DNA from: Candidatus Gastranaerophilales bacterium
Lineage (GTDB): Bacteria > Cyanobacteriota > Vampirovibrionia > Gastranaerophilales > Gastranaerophilaceae
Assembly (NCBI GenBank): GCA_944323495.1
Contig: CALUSZ010000147.1
Location: 1-5,243 of the forward strand
DNA length: 5,243 nucleotides
Direction: 5' to 3'
Shown here: positions 5,186 through 5,243 of the stretch, in pieces
Layout: every line of letters begins with the position of its first letter
Numbering within the stretch: the first letter of the stretch is position 1
Translations under genes and position numbers: made by a program
The notes under the pieces: generated by a model
What the model was told of the DNA's origin: nothing
Database searches by the model: none
What the model saw: only the letters and a program-made list of their open reading frames with translations

Positions 5186-5243
5186 ATGTCAACAAAAGCT
5201 TTCAAACAAGATAAGGTTGCACTTATCAAAGAAAAAATTGATA
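5186..5243 (+). CDS. rplJ: 50S ribosomal protein L10, N-terminal 19 residues (3' partial at window edge)
   Basis: The visible residues MSTKAFKQDKVALIKEKID match the start of L10, whose first helix typically reads KxxxVxxLKEKL. L10 forms the base of the ribosomal stalk and carries the L7/L12 dimers. The ATG at 5186 has a near-ideal SD, AAAGGAG at 5173-5179, six bases upstream. The identification rests as much on context as on the short peptide: a consensus promoter and an L10-type leader with attenuator lie immediately upstream. rplL is expected downstream, outside the window. The usual upstream neighbour rplA is absent; a membrane glycosyltransferase gene takes its place. Confidence 0.87.
   Translation, partial: MSTKAFKQDKVALIKEKID

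Overview
The window most likely comes from a low-GC, diderm gut bacterium of the non-photosynthetic cyanobacterial lineage (Melainabacteria / Vampirovibrionia, order Gastranaerophilales). This placement is inferred from recalled protein resemblance: the autotransporter-type beta-barrel and the ASQARLLTLTSR-type protein look like proteins I associate with that group. AT-rich codon use and Shine-Dalgarno (SD)-type starts fit but do not prove it, and no database search was possible.

Layout. (1) 1-918, plus strand: the C-terminal outer-membrane beta-barrel of an autotransporter-like protein, probably the 3' part of a longer gene. (2) 919-1240: 322 bases without a gene. It holds a 14-bp tandem repeat, a short direct repeat, two small hairpins, and a flagellar-type (sigma28-like) promoter candidate just before the next gene. 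(3) 1241-2362, plus: an unrecognised acidic 373-aa protein with helical, coiled-coil-like ends, closed by an intrinsic terminator. (4) 2413-3366, minus: a family 2 glycosyltransferase of the polyprenyl-phosphate sugar synthase type with two C-terminal membrane segments. (5) 3407-4858, plus, divergent from it: a multi-membrane GT-C (GT39/ArnT-like) glycosyltransferase. (6) 4859-5185: no protein gene. It holds a perfect-consensus sigma70 promoter and a structured ribosomal-protein L10 leader RNA ending in an attenuator. (7) 5186 to the window edge: the first 19 codons of rplJ (ribosomal protein L10).

How the genes work together. The two glycosyltransferases read as a functional pair. The GT2 enzyme would load a sugar onto undecaprenyl phosphate on the cytoplasmic face, and the GT-C enzyme would transfer it to an acceptor on the outer face. 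They diverge from a 40-bp intergenic region in which both predicted -10 boxes abut, and the GT2 transcript appears to be leaderless. The rplJ unit is independent, with its own strong promoter and autogenous attenuator. The best candidate for undescribed biology is the 373-aa protein: its helical termini and sigma28-like promoter suggest, without proving, an exported filament-like or flagellum-co-regulated protein.
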